A stretch of DNA of 64,000 bases from JAJCZZ01 sp964569085 (GTDB taxonomy: Bacteria; Gemmatimonadota; Gemmatimonadetes; Longimicrobiales; Gaopeijiaceae), in contig CAZMTA010000016.1 of the NCBI GenBank assembly GCA_964569085.1, forward strand, positions 26,115 to 90,114, given 5' to 3'. The first letter of the stretch is position 1, and each line of letters starts with the position of its first letter. A program made the translations under genes and the position numbers. Below, one piece after another: positions 16,164-24,740 of the stretch. The notes beneath the pieces were generated by a model. The model was not told the origin of the DNA. It worked only from the letters and a program-made list of their open reading frames with translations, and ran no database searches.

Positions 16164-17141
16164 CTAGGGCGCGACGGCGCGGGTCAGCGCGTCCTCCAGG
16201 ACGGCCTGGGCCGCCACGGCCAGCGCCAGGACCGTCGTGGAGGGGAGGGCCTCGCCCTCCCCGCCCGGGTCCGCCGTGCTGGCCGCGAAGAGGACGTCCC
16301 CGTCGAAGGGGGTGTGGACCGGGTGGATCCGCCGCGCGAAGGCGTTCCCGGCTACACGCGCCAGGCGGGACAGGTCCCGGGCGCCCAGGGGCGCGTCGGT
16401 GGCCACCACGGCAAGGGTCGTGTTGGTGCCCGCGGCCAGGTCGCGCATCTCCCCGCCCCCGCCGTCCTCCCCGGCGTCCCGGAGCGCCGCCCGGAGGAGC
16501 GCCGCCCCGTCCAGGAAGGCGCCGTCGGGACCCCGGGCGCCGGCCACCACCGCGCCGGAGGCGTCGAGCACGTCGCCCAGGGCGTTGACCACGGCCAGGG
16601 CGCCCACCGTCCAGGGACCGGCGGCCACGGCCGCCGAGCCCACCCCGCCGGGCATGGAGGCTTCCAGGCCGGCCAGCTTCCCCACCCGGGCGCCGGCGCC
16701 GGCCCCGACCCGGCCCGTGTGGACCGGGTCGGGGGAGGCGGCCTCGCAGGCGGCGCGGCCCGTGGCGGCGTCGGGGCGGGCCACGCCCTCGGCCAGGTCG
16801 AAGATCACCGCGGCGGGCACGATGGGGACGCGGGCCCGTCCGGTGTCGTAGCCCCGGTCCCGCTCGGCGAGCCACGCCATCACCCCGTCGGCGGCGGCGA
16901 GGCCGAAGGCCGAGCCGCCGGTGAGCAGGAGGGCGTCCACCGTGGGAACGAGGTGCTCCGGGGAGAGCGGGCCCAGCTCGCGGCTCCCGGTGGCCAGCCC
17001 CCGCACCTCGCAGACGGCGCGCAGGGGGCCCAGGACCACCGTGCAGCCGGAGCCGCCGCCGGGGACCTCGGCGTGGCCCACCTCGAGACCGGGAACGGCG
17101 GTGAGGCCGGGCGAGCCGGCCGCCGTCCCCCCGGGGGTCAC
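16164..17141 (-). CDS. P1/S58 family (DmpA/NylC-type) self-processing peptidase
   Basis: The 325-residue protein matches family S58 (L-aminopeptidase DmpA and oligomer hydrolase NylC). Typical segments are TAVPGLEVGHAE at the start, DALLLTGGSAFGLAAADGVM, and GRVGAGAGARVGKL. The AGTNTTLAVVATDAPL stretch (about residue 240) contains the expected autocleavage site between N and T, which would free a threonine nucleophile and give alpha and beta chains. No signal peptide is apparent. Its GTG start overlaps the TGA of the dehydratase-like gene, and that gene overlaps gyrA, so all three probably share a transcript. Substrate unknown. Confidence 0.82.
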   Translation of the reverse strand: MTPGGTAAGSPGLTAVPGLEVGHAEVPGGGSGCTVVLGPLRAVCEVRGLATGSRELGPLSPEHLVPTVDALLLTGGSAFGLAAADGVMAWLAERDRGYDTGRARVPIVPAAVIFDLAEGVARPDAATGRAACEAASPDPVHTGRVGAGAGARVGKLAGLEASMPGGVGSAAVAAGPWTVGALAVVNALGDVLDASGAVVAGARGPDGAFLDGAALLRAALRDAGEDGGGGEMRDLAAGTNTTLAVVATDAPLGARDLSRLARVAGNAFARRIHPVHTPFDGDVLFAASTADPGGEGEALPSTTVLALAVAAQAVLEDALTRAVAP

Positions 17142-18106
17142 AGGTCGGCCAGGAACGAGGGGTCCAGGTTCCCCCCGCTGATCACCACGGCCACCGACGC
17201 GCCCCGGGCGTCCACGACGCCGGAGAGGAGGGCCGCCGTGGTGGCGGCGCCGGAGAACTCCACCACCAGCTTCTGGCGGTGCACCAGGAGGCGGGTGGCC
17301 TCCCGGATGGCGTCGTCGGAGACGGTCACCACGTCGTCCACCAGCTCCCGGTGGTGCTCGTAGGTGAGCTCCCCGGAGATGATGGGCTTGAGCCCGTCGG
17401 CGATGGTGTCGATCTCGGTGAGCATGGTGGGGCCTTCGTGGTCCAGGGCGGCCCGCATGGACGCGGCCCCCTCGGGCTCGACGCCGATCACCGAGGCGTG
17501 GGGGAGCATGCGCTTCACCGCGGCGGCCACGCCGCTGGTGAGGCCGCCCCCGCCGATGCAGGAGACCACCAGGTCCACGTCGGTCCAGGCCTGGGCGATC
17601 TCGAGGCCGACCGTGCCCTGCCCGGCGATGATGTGCCGGTGGTCGAAGGGGGGCACCATGGCCAGCCCCTCCTCCTCGGCGATCTCCTCGGCCCGGCGCT
17701 GCCGCTCCACCGAGGTCGTCCCCTCGAAGTGGAGCTCGGCGCCCAGCCGCTCCGCGCCCTTACGCTTCACCTCGGGGGCGTCGGTGGGCATGACCACCAC
17801 GGCCCGGATCCCCCGGAGCTTTCCGGCCAGCGCCACGGCCTGGGCGTGGTTCCCGGAGGAGTAGGTGATGATGCCGTTCTTCGTCTGCTCGTCGGAGAGC
17901 TGGGAGACGAAGTTGTACGCCCCCCGGATCTTGAAGGACCCGGCGCGCTGCAGGTTCTCGCACTTGAGGCGCACCGTGGCGCCGGTGGCGTCGGAGACGG
18001 CGTCGGACGGGAGGAGGGGGGTGGGCACCGCCACCCCGGCCAGGCGCCGGGCGGCGGCCTCGATCTCGGTGAGGCCGACCAGCCCCTCCCCCGTCACGTC
18101 GCTCAT
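17138..18106 (-). CDS. Threonine/serine dehydratase-like PLP enzyme
   Basis: A fold-type II PLP protein of 322 residues. ENLQRAGSFKIRGAYN contains the PLP lysine (SFKIRG), YSSGNHAQAVA the asparagine-loop, and SCIGGGGLTSGVAAA the phosphate-binding glycine loop. It lacks the C-terminal ACT-like regulatory domain of biosynthetic IlvA, matching the catabolic TdcB or serine racemase/dehydratase group. It would deaminate threonine to 2-oxobutanoate or serine to pyruvate. ATG 18106 overlaps the gyrA stop (ATGA). Which substrate is preferred cannot be told from sequence. Confidence 0.85.
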   Translation of the reverse strand: MSDVTGEGLVGLTEIEAAARRLAGVAVPTPLLPSDAVSDATGATVRLKCENLQRAGSFKIRGAYNFVSQLSDEQTKNGIITYSSGNHAQAVALAGKLRGIRAVVVMPTDAPEVKRKGAERLGAELHFEGTTSVERQRRAEEIAEEEGLAMVPPFDHRHIIAGQGTVGLEIAQAWTDVDLVVSCIGGGGLTSGVAAAVKRMLPHASVIGVEPEGAASMRAALDHEGPTMLTEIDTIADGLKPIISGELTYEHHRELVDDVVTVSDDAIREATRLLVHRQKLVVEFSGAATTAALLSGVVDARGASVAVVISGGNLDPSFLADL

Positions 18107-20751
18107 GGCGTCTCCTCGTGCTCCTCGTCGAGCTCGTCCGCCTCGTCGTCCTCGTCGAGGTCGTCGTCCTCGAAGGCGTCGTCCTCGAAGTCGTCCTCGA
18201 GCTCGTCGTCCGCGTCGGGCATGCCGGAGGACTCCGGCGCGTCGCCGTTCCCGGAGAGCTCACCCTCCACGGCGCCCTCGCCGTCCTCGCCCTCCTCGTC
18301 CTCCTCCTCGGCCACGACCCGGGCGACGTCCACCACGACATCGCCGGAATCCAGGTTCATGAGCTTCACGCCCTGGGTCGCCCGGCCGATGACCGAGATG
18401 TCGGCCACCCGCTGGCGGTTCACCACGCCCTTCCGGGTGATGAGCATGAGTTGCTCGTCCTCGGAGACCGACTTGATGGAGATGACCTTGCCGGTCTTCT
18501 CCGAGAGCTTCTGGTTGATCACGCCCTTCCCGCCCCGGCTCTGGAGCCGGTAGGCGTCGGGGTCGGTGCGCTTGCCCATCCCGTTCTCGGTCACGACCAG
18601 GAGGGTCGACTCGGGCCGCACCCGGACCATGCCGATGACCACGTCGTCGTCCGACAGGCGGATGCCCCGGACGCCCTCGGTGGCCCGGCCCATCTCCCGG
18701 GCGTCGTCCTCGTTGAAGCGGATCGCCATGCCCTCGCGGGTGGCGAGGATGATCTCGTCCCCGGGCTCGGTGATCTGGACGTCGATGAGCTCGTCGCCCT
18801 CGCGGATGTTGATGGCGTTGAGCCCCACCACCCGCACGTTCCCGTAGGCCGACAGCGCCGTCTTCTTCACCTTGCCCTGGCGGGTGGCGAAGAGGAGGTG
18901 GGTGTCGTCCACGAACTCGCGCACCGGCACCACCGCCGCGATCTCCTCGTCCTTGCTCAGGTTGAGGAGGTTCACGATGGGCTTGCCCCGGGAGTTCCGG
19001 CCGCCGGTGGGCAGCTCCCAGACCTTGATCCAGTAGCACTGGCCCCGGCGGGTGAAGACCATGAGGTAGTCGTGGGTGGACGCCACGAAGAGGTGCTCCA
19101 CCCAGTCCTCGTCCTTGGTGTCCATGCCGCGCAGGCCCCGGCCGCCCCGGCGCTGGGCCCGGTACGTGTCCACGGCCAGGCGCTTCACGTAGCCCTGGTT
19201 GGACATGGTGACGACCATGTCCTCCTCGACGATGAGGTCCTCGATGTCGAAGCCGCCCACGTCGCCGATGATCTCGGTGCGGCGCTCGTCGCCGTACTTC
19301 TCGGCGATTTCGTGGAGCTCGTCCTTGAGGATGTCCATGCGCCGGTCCTCGGAGCCGAGGATGTGGCGCAGGTCCTCGATGGTGGCGCGGACCTCGGCCA
19401 GCTCCCCCTCGAGCTTGTCGATCTCCAGCCCGGTGAGGCGGGCCAGGCGCATGTCCAGGATGGCCTTCGCCTGGCGCTCGGAGAGGTCGTACGTCTCCTG
19501 GAGCTGACGCGAGGCGTGGTCCGTGTCGTCGGAGCCCCGGATGAGCTCGATGACGTCGTCGATGTTGTCGACGGCGATCTTGAGCCCCTCCAGGATGTGC
19601 TCGCGGTCCAGCGCCTGCCTCAGGTCGTACTCGGAGCGCTTCACGATCACCGTCAGGCGGTGGTCGATGAAGTGCTGCAGCATCTCCCGGAGGCTCATGA
19701 CCTTCGGGACGCCGTCCACCAGCGCCAGGAGGATGGTGCCGAAGGTGGACTGCATCTGGGTGTGCTTGTACAGGCGGTTCAGCACCACCTGGGGCACGGA
19801 GTCGCGCTTGAGCTCCACCACGATGCGCATCCCGTCCCGGTCCGACTCGTCCCGGAGGTCGCGGATCTCGGTGATCTTCTTGTCCCGCACGAGCTGGGCG
19901 ATCTGCTCGATGAGGCGGGTCTTGTTCACCATGAAGGGGATCTCGGTGATGACGATCCGCTCCGAGTTGGCATCGATGTTCTCGATGTCCGCCTTGGCGC
20001 GCATGACCACCCGGCCGCGACCGGTCCGGTAGGCGTCCTGCACCCCGCCGGTGCCGCAGATGTAGCCCCCGGTGGGGAAGTCGGGGCCCTTCACGATGGC
20101 CTCGAGGTGCTCCTGGGGGAGCTGGGGATCGTCGATGAGCGCCGCCGTGGCGTCGACGATCTCCCGGAGGTTGTGGGGCGGGATGTTGGTCGCCATCCCG
20201 ACGGCGATCCCGCTGGAGCCGTTGACGAGGAGGTTCGGGACCTTCGAGGGGAGGACCGTGGGCTCCTGGATCCGTCCGTCGAAGTTGTCCTGGAACGGGA
20301 CCGTCTCCTTGTCGATGTCGACGAGGAGCTCCATGGCCAGGTTCGTCAGCCGGGCCTCGGTGTAGCGGTAGGCCGCCGCCGAGTCGCCGTCGATGGACCC
20401 GAAGTTCCCCTGCCCGTCCACCAGCGGGTAGCGCAGGGAGAAGTCCTGGACCATGCGGACCATGGAGTCGTACACGGCGGAGTCGCCGTGGGGGTGGAAC
20501 TTACCCAGCACCTCACCCACCACGGTCGCGCTCTTCTTGTAGCCACGACCCGGGGAGAGCCCCAGCTCGCTCATGGCGTACAGGATGCGCCGATGCACCG
20601 GCTTCAGGCCGTCCCGTACGTCGGGGAGGGCCCGCTGTACGATCACGCTCATCGAGTAGTCGATGAACGAATCGCGCATCTCGTCCTCGAGGAGGCGAGC
20701 GAACACCCGCTCGCCGGCGCTGCTCTCTAGCTCGAGATCGTCGTCCGCCAT
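18103..20751 (-). CDS. gyrA: DNA gyrase subunit A
   Basis: GyrA cuts and rejoins DNA in the A2B2 gyrase that introduces negative supercoils. The 882-residue protein has the breakage-reunion domain with DVRDGLKPVHRRILYAM, the quinolone region GKFHPHGDSAVYDSMVRMVQ (serine and aspartate at the usual resistance positions unchanged), and AAYRYTEARL with the catalytic tyrosine. QRRGGRGLRGMD is the GyrA-box of the DNA-wrapping C-terminal domain. About 70 residues at the very C-terminus (18103-18315) are over half Asp and Glu. ATG 20751 follows GGAAGGAAG. gyrB is not adjacent. A GATCTT element (20805-20800) may be the -10 site, with no clear -35. Confidence 0.97.
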   Translation of the reverse strand: MADDDLELESSAGERVFARLLEDEMRDSFIDYSMSVIVQRALPDVRDGLKPVHRRILYAMSELGLSPGRGYKKSATVVGEVLGKFHPHGDSAVYDSMVRMVQDFSLRYPLVDGQGNFGSIDGDSAAAYRYTEARLTNLAMELLVDIDKETVPFQDNFDGRIQEPTVLPSKVPNLLVNGSSGIAVGMATNIPPHNLREIVDATAALIDDPQLPQEHLEAIVKGPDFPTGGYICGTGGVQDAYRTGRGRVVMRAKADIENIDANSERIVITEIPFMVNKTRLIEQIAQLVRDKKITEIRDLRDESDRDGMRIVVELKRDSVPQVVLNRLYKHTQMQSTFGTILLALVDGVPKVMSLREMLQHFIDHRLTVIVKRSEYDLRQALDREHILEGLKIAVDNIDDVIELIRGSDDTDHASRQLQETYDLSERQAKAILDMRLARLTGLEIDKLEGELAEVRATIEDLRHILGSEDRRMDILKDELHEIAEKYGDERRTEIIGDVGGFDIEDLIVEEDMVVTMSNQGYVKRLAVDTYRAQRRGGRGLRGMDTKDEDWVEHLFVASTHDYLMVFTRRGQCYWIKVWELPTGGRNSRGKPIVNLLNLSKDEEIAAVVPVREFVDDTHLLFATRQGKVKKTALSAYGNVRVVGLNAINIREGDELIDVQITEPGDEIILATREGMAIRFNEDDAREMGRATEGVRGIRLSDDDVVIGMVRVRPESTLLVVTENGMGKRTDPDAYRLQSRGGKGVINQKLSEKTGKVISIKSVSEDEQLMLITRKGVVNRQRVADISVIGRATQGVKLMNLDSGDVVVDVARVVAEEEDEEGEDGEGAVEGELSGNGDAPESSGMPDADDELEDDFEDDAFEDDDLDEDDEADELDEEHEETP

Positions 20752-20834
20752 GCGTTCTTCCTTCCAGTGTGGAACCGGCCCGAATCCCGGGCGCGGTCGA
20801 AGATCGGATCAGGGCCCGCGGGGGCCCGGTTTGG

Positions 20835-21224
20835 TCAGCTCGTGAAGGAGAGTCCCGTCCAGCCGCACTGCGCGCAGCGACGGCGGGTGAGGTCCTCTCC
20901 GGCGACGGTGGAGACCACGCGTTGCCAGCCCGTGCGCTTCACCCGCCGGGTCTCGTCCCCGCACCGGGGGCAGCTGCGTCCCCGGTGGCGCACCCCCTTC
21001 CAGATCCGTGCGGACCAGAGGGTGAGGCCAGCCAGGACGAGCCCCCCGAGGAGGAAGAGGACCCCCAGGACGAAACGAACCCCGCCCACCTGGAACTCCA
21101 CGCCCGCGAAGAGCGCCGTGAAGCCGGCGCCGAGGCGGGCCAGGACGAGGCTCAACCCCTCCGTGGAGAGCTCCAGCCCCGCCAGGGTCAACCCCAGCGA
21201 AGCGATGACGAGTCCGCGCCGCAT
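20835..21224 (-). CDS. Small membrane protein with zinc-ribbon-like C-terminus
   Basis: The 129-residue protein has two or three hydrophobic segments (residues 1-25, 27-45 and 50-70, the last VLGVLFLLGGLVLAGLTLW). They are followed by a soluble tail with CPRCGDETRRV and RRRCAQCGW, two CxxC pairs 25-30 residues apart that would bind zinc. I do not recognise the family. The tail may bind nucleic acid or protein at the membrane's inner face. It lies between uvrA and gyrA on the same strand with about 80 bases on the gyrA side, and no strong ribosome site. Confidence 0.55.
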   Translation of the reverse strand: MRRGLVIASLGLTLAGLELSTEGLSLVLARLGAGFTALFAGVEFQVGGVRFVLGVLFLLGGLVLAGLTLWSARIWKGVRHRGRSCPRCGDETRRVKRTGWQRVVSTVAGEDLTRRRCAQCGWTGLSFTS

Positions 21225-21350
21225 CAGTCGGTCTGGGTCCAGCCGGACTCGCTCAAGCGCGCGACTCCCTCGCAGGTGGCTTCGGGGGGTGGTCCAGGGT
21301 CGTTCCGGAACCCTTCAAAACTAACCCTCGCGCGGAGGCGCGGCAACCTG

Positions 21351-21367
21351 AAAAGTGCCCGTGGCAC
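21351..21367 (-). terminator. Possible uvrA terminator
   Basis: On the minus strand, GTGCC-ACG-GGCAC followed by TTTT, about 70 bases after the uvrA stop. The stem is only 5 bp. Confidence 0.35.
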
Positions 21368-21435
21368 AACGAGTTTCGGGCGATGGCACGGAGCTCGCAG
21401 AGCGGGGGCGGGCCCGGGACCGTCCGGCGTCGGCC

Positions 21436-24264
21436 TCAGGCGCCCCGGAAGATCTCCCTCAGGTACTGTCCCGTGGCGCTCTCAGGGACCCCCGCCACGT
21501 CCTCGGGACGCCCCATGGCCACCACCTCTCCACCGTGGATTCCGGCCCCGGGTCCGAGGTCCACGAGCCAGTCCGCCACCTTGATCACGTCCAGGTTGTG
21601 CTCGATGAGGAGGACCGTGTTGCCGGCGTCCACCAGGCGGTCCAGGACGTCCAGGAGCTTGGCCACGTCCTCCCCGGAGAGGCCCGTCGTGGGCTCGTCC
21701 AGGATGTAGAGCTTCCGGCCCTGCTTGCCGGCGGCGCCGGCCAGCTCCCGGGCCACCTTGAGGCGCTGGGCCTCCCCGCCGGAGAGGGTGGGGGCGGGCT
21801 GCCCGAGGCGCAGGTAGCCCAGCCCCACCTGCTGGAGCTGCCAGAGCGTCTTGCCGAGCTTCGACTCCCGGATGAAGAAGCGGATGGCCTCGTCCACGGT
21901 CAGGTTCAGGACGTCGTGGATCGTCTTACCCCGGTACTTCACGTCCAGGATGTCCCGCTTGTACCGCTTGCCTCCGCAGGCCTCGCAGGGGACGTAGACG
22001 TCGGCCATGAAGATCATCTCGATCTCCACCTGGCCGGCTCCCTTGCACTCCTCGCAGCGCCCGCCCTTGGTGTTGAAGGAGAAGGATCCCTTGTCGAGCC
22101 CCTTCTCCCGGGCGCCGGGCTGCTGGGCGAAGATGCGGCGGATCTCGCCCCACGCCTTGATGTAGGTCACCGGGTTGGAGCGGGGGGTGCGCCCGATGGG
22201 CGACTGGTCCACCAGGATCACCTCGTCGATGTGGCCCAGCCCCTCCAGCGCGTCGTAGTCCCCCACGGCCTCGCCCAGGTGCTCCTTGGCGGTGGTCTCC
22301 CCGGAGAGCTCCCGCTCCGCGGCGCGGTAGAGGACGTCGTGGACCAGCGTGCTCTTCCCGGAGCCCGAGACCCCGGTGACCACGGTAAGCGCGCCCAGGG
22401 GGACCTCCAGGTCCACGCCCCGGAGGTTGTGCTGACGGGCGTTGCGGAGGACCAGGAAGGGCCCGTCCACGCTCCGCCGGCTCTCCGGGACCGGCACCGC
22501 GGAGCGCCCCGACAGGTAGCGGCCGGTGGCCGTGTCCTGGGCCGGGAGCTCGGAGGGCGGACCTTCGTAGACGATCTCGCCTCCGGCCTCCCCGGACTTG
22601 GGGCCGAGCTCCAGGACGTGGTCGGCGGACTCGATGGCCATGGGGTCGTGCTCCACCACCACCACCGTGTTGCCCGCGGCCCGCAGGCGGAGGAGGAGGT
22701 CCAGCATGGCGCCGGTGTCCCGGGGGTGGAGCCCGATGGTGGGCTCGTCCAGGACGTAGAGGGTGTCCACCAGGCTCGAGCCCAGCGAGTTGGCCAGGTT
22801 GATCCGCTGGGCCTCGCCGCCGGAGAGGGTGCGGGTCTGGCGCGCCAGCGTCAGGTAGCCGAGGCCCACGTCCACCAGGAAGGAGACCCGGGCGCGGAGC
22901 TCCCGGAGGATCGTCTCGGCGATCTGCATCTCCATCTCCGAGAGCTCGAGGGCCTCCACCCAGGGATGGAGGTCCTCCAGCGGCATCTCGCCCACCTCGG
23001 CGATGGTGCGGCCCGCCACCTGGATCCAGAGGGCTTCCGGGCGGATGCGGGCCCCGCCGCAGCGCCGGCACGTCACCGGGCTCTGGTACTGGCGCAGGAA
23101 AACCCGGATGTACTGCTTGTAGCGCTTCTTCTCCCGGGACTTCAGGAAGGGGACGACGCCCTTGAAGCCCTTGGTCCCGTACAGCACGTCCTCCCGGAAG
23201 TCCGCCGGGAGCTCGTCCCAGGGGGAGTAGAGCGACACGTCCCGGGACTTGGCGAACTCCCGGAGCTTCTTCCGCTCCTTGTCGTAGCGGGGCTTGGTCC
23301 AGGGGTCGACGGCGCCCTCGTCCAGCGAGCGCTCGGGGTTCGGGACGATGAGCTCCACGTCGTACTCGAGCGTGGCGCCGAAGCCCGTGCACTCGGGGCA
23401 CGTCCCATACGGGTTGTTGAAGGAGAAGAGCTGGGGGCGGGGCTCCAGGAAGTCGACCTCGGGATGCTCCGGGCAGCGGAAGTGCTCGGTGAAGAGGAGG
23501 CGCTCGGGGAGGTCCTCGCCCCGGTCGGCCACGACCACCACGGCCTCGCCCTCGCCCTCCTCGAAGCAGGTGCCCAGGGAGTCGGCCAGCCGGTCCGCGC
23601 CCTCGGGGTCCACCTTGAGGCGGTCCACCACGACCAGGATCTCGGCCGCGTCGGTCAGGTCCCGCCCGAGCTCGCCGGGGTCCTCGGCCTTTGGCAGCGA
23701 GACGTCCACCGTCTCTCCGTCCACCAGGAGGCGGACGAAGCCCATGGCCCGGAGGTTCGAGACCACCAGGGGGTGGGTGACCTCCTCGGAGCGCGGAAGC
23801 GGGAAGGTCACCTGGATGCGGGTGCCCTCGGGAAGCTCCAGCGTGCGGTCCACCGCGCCGCTCACCGTGTCCGGCTGGACCCGCCGCCCGCACTCGGGGC
23901 AGAAGGTGCGCCCCACCCGCGCCCACAGGAGGCGGAGGTAGTCGTGGACCTCCGTGGCCGTGCCCACCGTGGAGCGGCTGGTCTTGGTGGGGTTCTTCTG
24001 CTCGATGGCCACGGCGGGGCTGATGCCCTCGATCTGGTCCACCAGCGGCTTCTCCATGCGCTCCAGGAACTGCTTGGCGTACGTGGAGAGGGACTCCACG
24101 TAGCGGCGCTGCCCCTCGGCGAAGAGGGTGTCCAGCGCGAGCGAGCTCTTCCCGGAGCCCGACGGACCCGTGACGACGGTGAGCTGCCTGCGGGGCAGGT
24201 CCACGTCCAGGTTCTTCAGGTTGTGCTGCCGGGCGCCGCGGATGCGGATGGGGTCGTGCGTCAT
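21436..24264 (-). CDS. uvrA: Excinuclease ABC subunit A
   Basis: UvrA is the damage-sensing ABC ATPase of nucleotide excision repair, acting with UvrB and UvrC. The 942-residue length is normal. Two ATPase cores are present: Walker A GPSGSGKSSLALDTLF near residue 33 and GVSGSGKSTLVHDVLY in the second half; signature loops RTLSGGEAQRINLA and PTLSGGEAQRLKVA; Walker B LYVLDEPTIGLHPRD and LYILDEPTTGLSGEDV. Zinc-binding cysteines occur in CPECGRR, CRRCGGARIR, CEECKGAGQVE and CEACGGKRYK. The AVAIEQKNPTKTSRSTVGT segment is diagnostic. ATG 24264 begins MTHDPIRIRGARQHNLKN. It is divergent from the DUF2911 gene across a repeat array. Confidence 0.97.
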   Translation of the reverse strand: MTHDPIRIRGARQHNLKNLDVDLPRRQLTVVTGPSGSGKSSLALDTLFAEGQRRYVESLSTYAKQFLERMEKPLVDQIEGISPAVAIEQKNPTKTSRSTVGTATEVHDYLRLLWARVGRTFCPECGRRVQPDTVSGAVDRTLELPEGTRIQVTFPLPRSEEVTHPLVVSNLRAMGFVRLLVDGETVDVSLPKAEDPGELGRDLTDAAEILVVVDRLKVDPEGADRLADSLGTCFEEGEGEAVVVVADRGEDLPERLLFTEHFRCPEHPEVDFLEPRPQLFSFNNPYGTCPECTGFGATLEYDVELIVPNPERSLDEGAVDPWTKPRYDKERKKLREFAKSRDVSLYSPWDELPADFREDVLYGTKGFKGVVPFLKSREKKRYKQYIRVFLRQYQSPVTCRRCGGARIRPEALWIQVAGRTIAEVGEMPLEDLHPWVEALELSEMEMQIAETILRELRARVSFLVDVGLGYLTLARQTRTLSGGEAQRINLANSLGSSLVDTLYVLDEPTIGLHPRDTGAMLDLLLRLRAAGNTVVVVEHDPMAIESADHVLELGPKSGEAGGEIVYEGPPSELPAQDTATGRYLSGRSAVPVPESRRSVDGPFLVLRNARQHNLRGVDLEVPLGALTVVTGVSGSGKSTLVHDVLYRAAERELSGETTAKEHLGEAVGDYDALEGLGHIDEVILVDQSPIGRTPRSNPVTYIKAWGEIRRIFAQQPGAREKGLDKGSFSFNTKGGRCEECKGAGQVEIEMIFMADVYVPCEACGGKRYKRDILDVKYRGKTIHDVLNLTVDEAIRFFIRESKLGKTLWQLQQVGLGYLRLGQPAPTLSGGEAQRLKVARELAGAAGKQGRKLYILDEPTTGLSGEDVAKLLDVLDRLVDAGNTVLLIEHNLDVIKVADWLVDLGPGAGIHGGEVVAMGRPEDVAGVPESATGQYLREIFRGA

Positions 24265-24460
24265 GGAGGGGGAGTGGGGGAAGCACGGACGGCGGGTCGC
24301 TCCCGCGTACCCCGCTCCGGCTGGACGGTCCCTCCGGCGGGGGAGGGCCGGCGGCGGAGGGGATGGGGGGGAGGAGGGGGCGGCGGCCCGGCGGGGCGGG
24401 GCGAGGGCGGGCCCGGTGGGGAGGGCGCGAGGGGCGGAGGAGGCGGTCGGGGGTGGCTCC

Positions 24461-24633
24461 CTGACTTCGCAGCCAAGGATGGCCGCGTGTGTGATGCTGG
24501 CTGCGTTTTCGTCGCCATGCGCTGACTTCGCGGCCAGCGTCGCCCCCGCCCCACGCTCCTGGCTGCGTTGTCATCGGCATGCCCTGACTTCGCAGCCACG
24601 GCGGCTCGGGAGCCCGCTCCTGGCTGCGTTTTC
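24461..24633. repeat. Three-unit palindromic repeat array A, period 61-62 bp
   Basis: CTGACTTCGC occurs at 24461, 24522 and 24584, and CTGGCTGCGTT at 24497, 24559 and 24620, so the spacing is 61/62 and 62/61 bp. The core of each unit is about 40 bp (CTGGCTGCG ... CATGC ... CTGACTTCGCAGCC) and is an inverted repeat through GGCTGCG/CGCAGCC; the 21-22 bp between cores vary. The array fills much of the 476-bp gap between uvrA and the DUF2911 gene, where I see no other gene. A second array with the same geometry lies at 44077. Confidence 0.85.
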
Positions 24634-24740
24634 GGGTGCCCCTTTGCGGCGTACCCGCTCCCCGGTGCACTTTGGAGCCACCTTCCGCCCGACGCCTCCC
24701 CCCACCTCGGGCCCGCCCCGCCTCCACTCCGGACCCCGCC

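Noticed and set aside
20430..20530. Quinolone-resistance change in GyrA
   Set aside because: The region reads HPHGDSAVYDSMVRM with the sensitive-type serine and aspartate in place.
18118..20730. 870-codon open frame antisense to gyrA
   Set aside because: Mirror of gyrA codon usage; translation is low-complexity with no domain signature.
21355..24525. 1056-codon open frame antisense to uvrA
   Set aside because: Same reason: a GC-driven shadow of uvrA, and it runs through the repeat array.
24461..24633. CRISPR array (also 44077-44249)
   Set aside because: The spacing is regular, but the 40-bp cores differ between copies, there are only three units, spacers of 21-22 bp are too short, first spacers resemble each other between loci, and no cas gene or leader is present.
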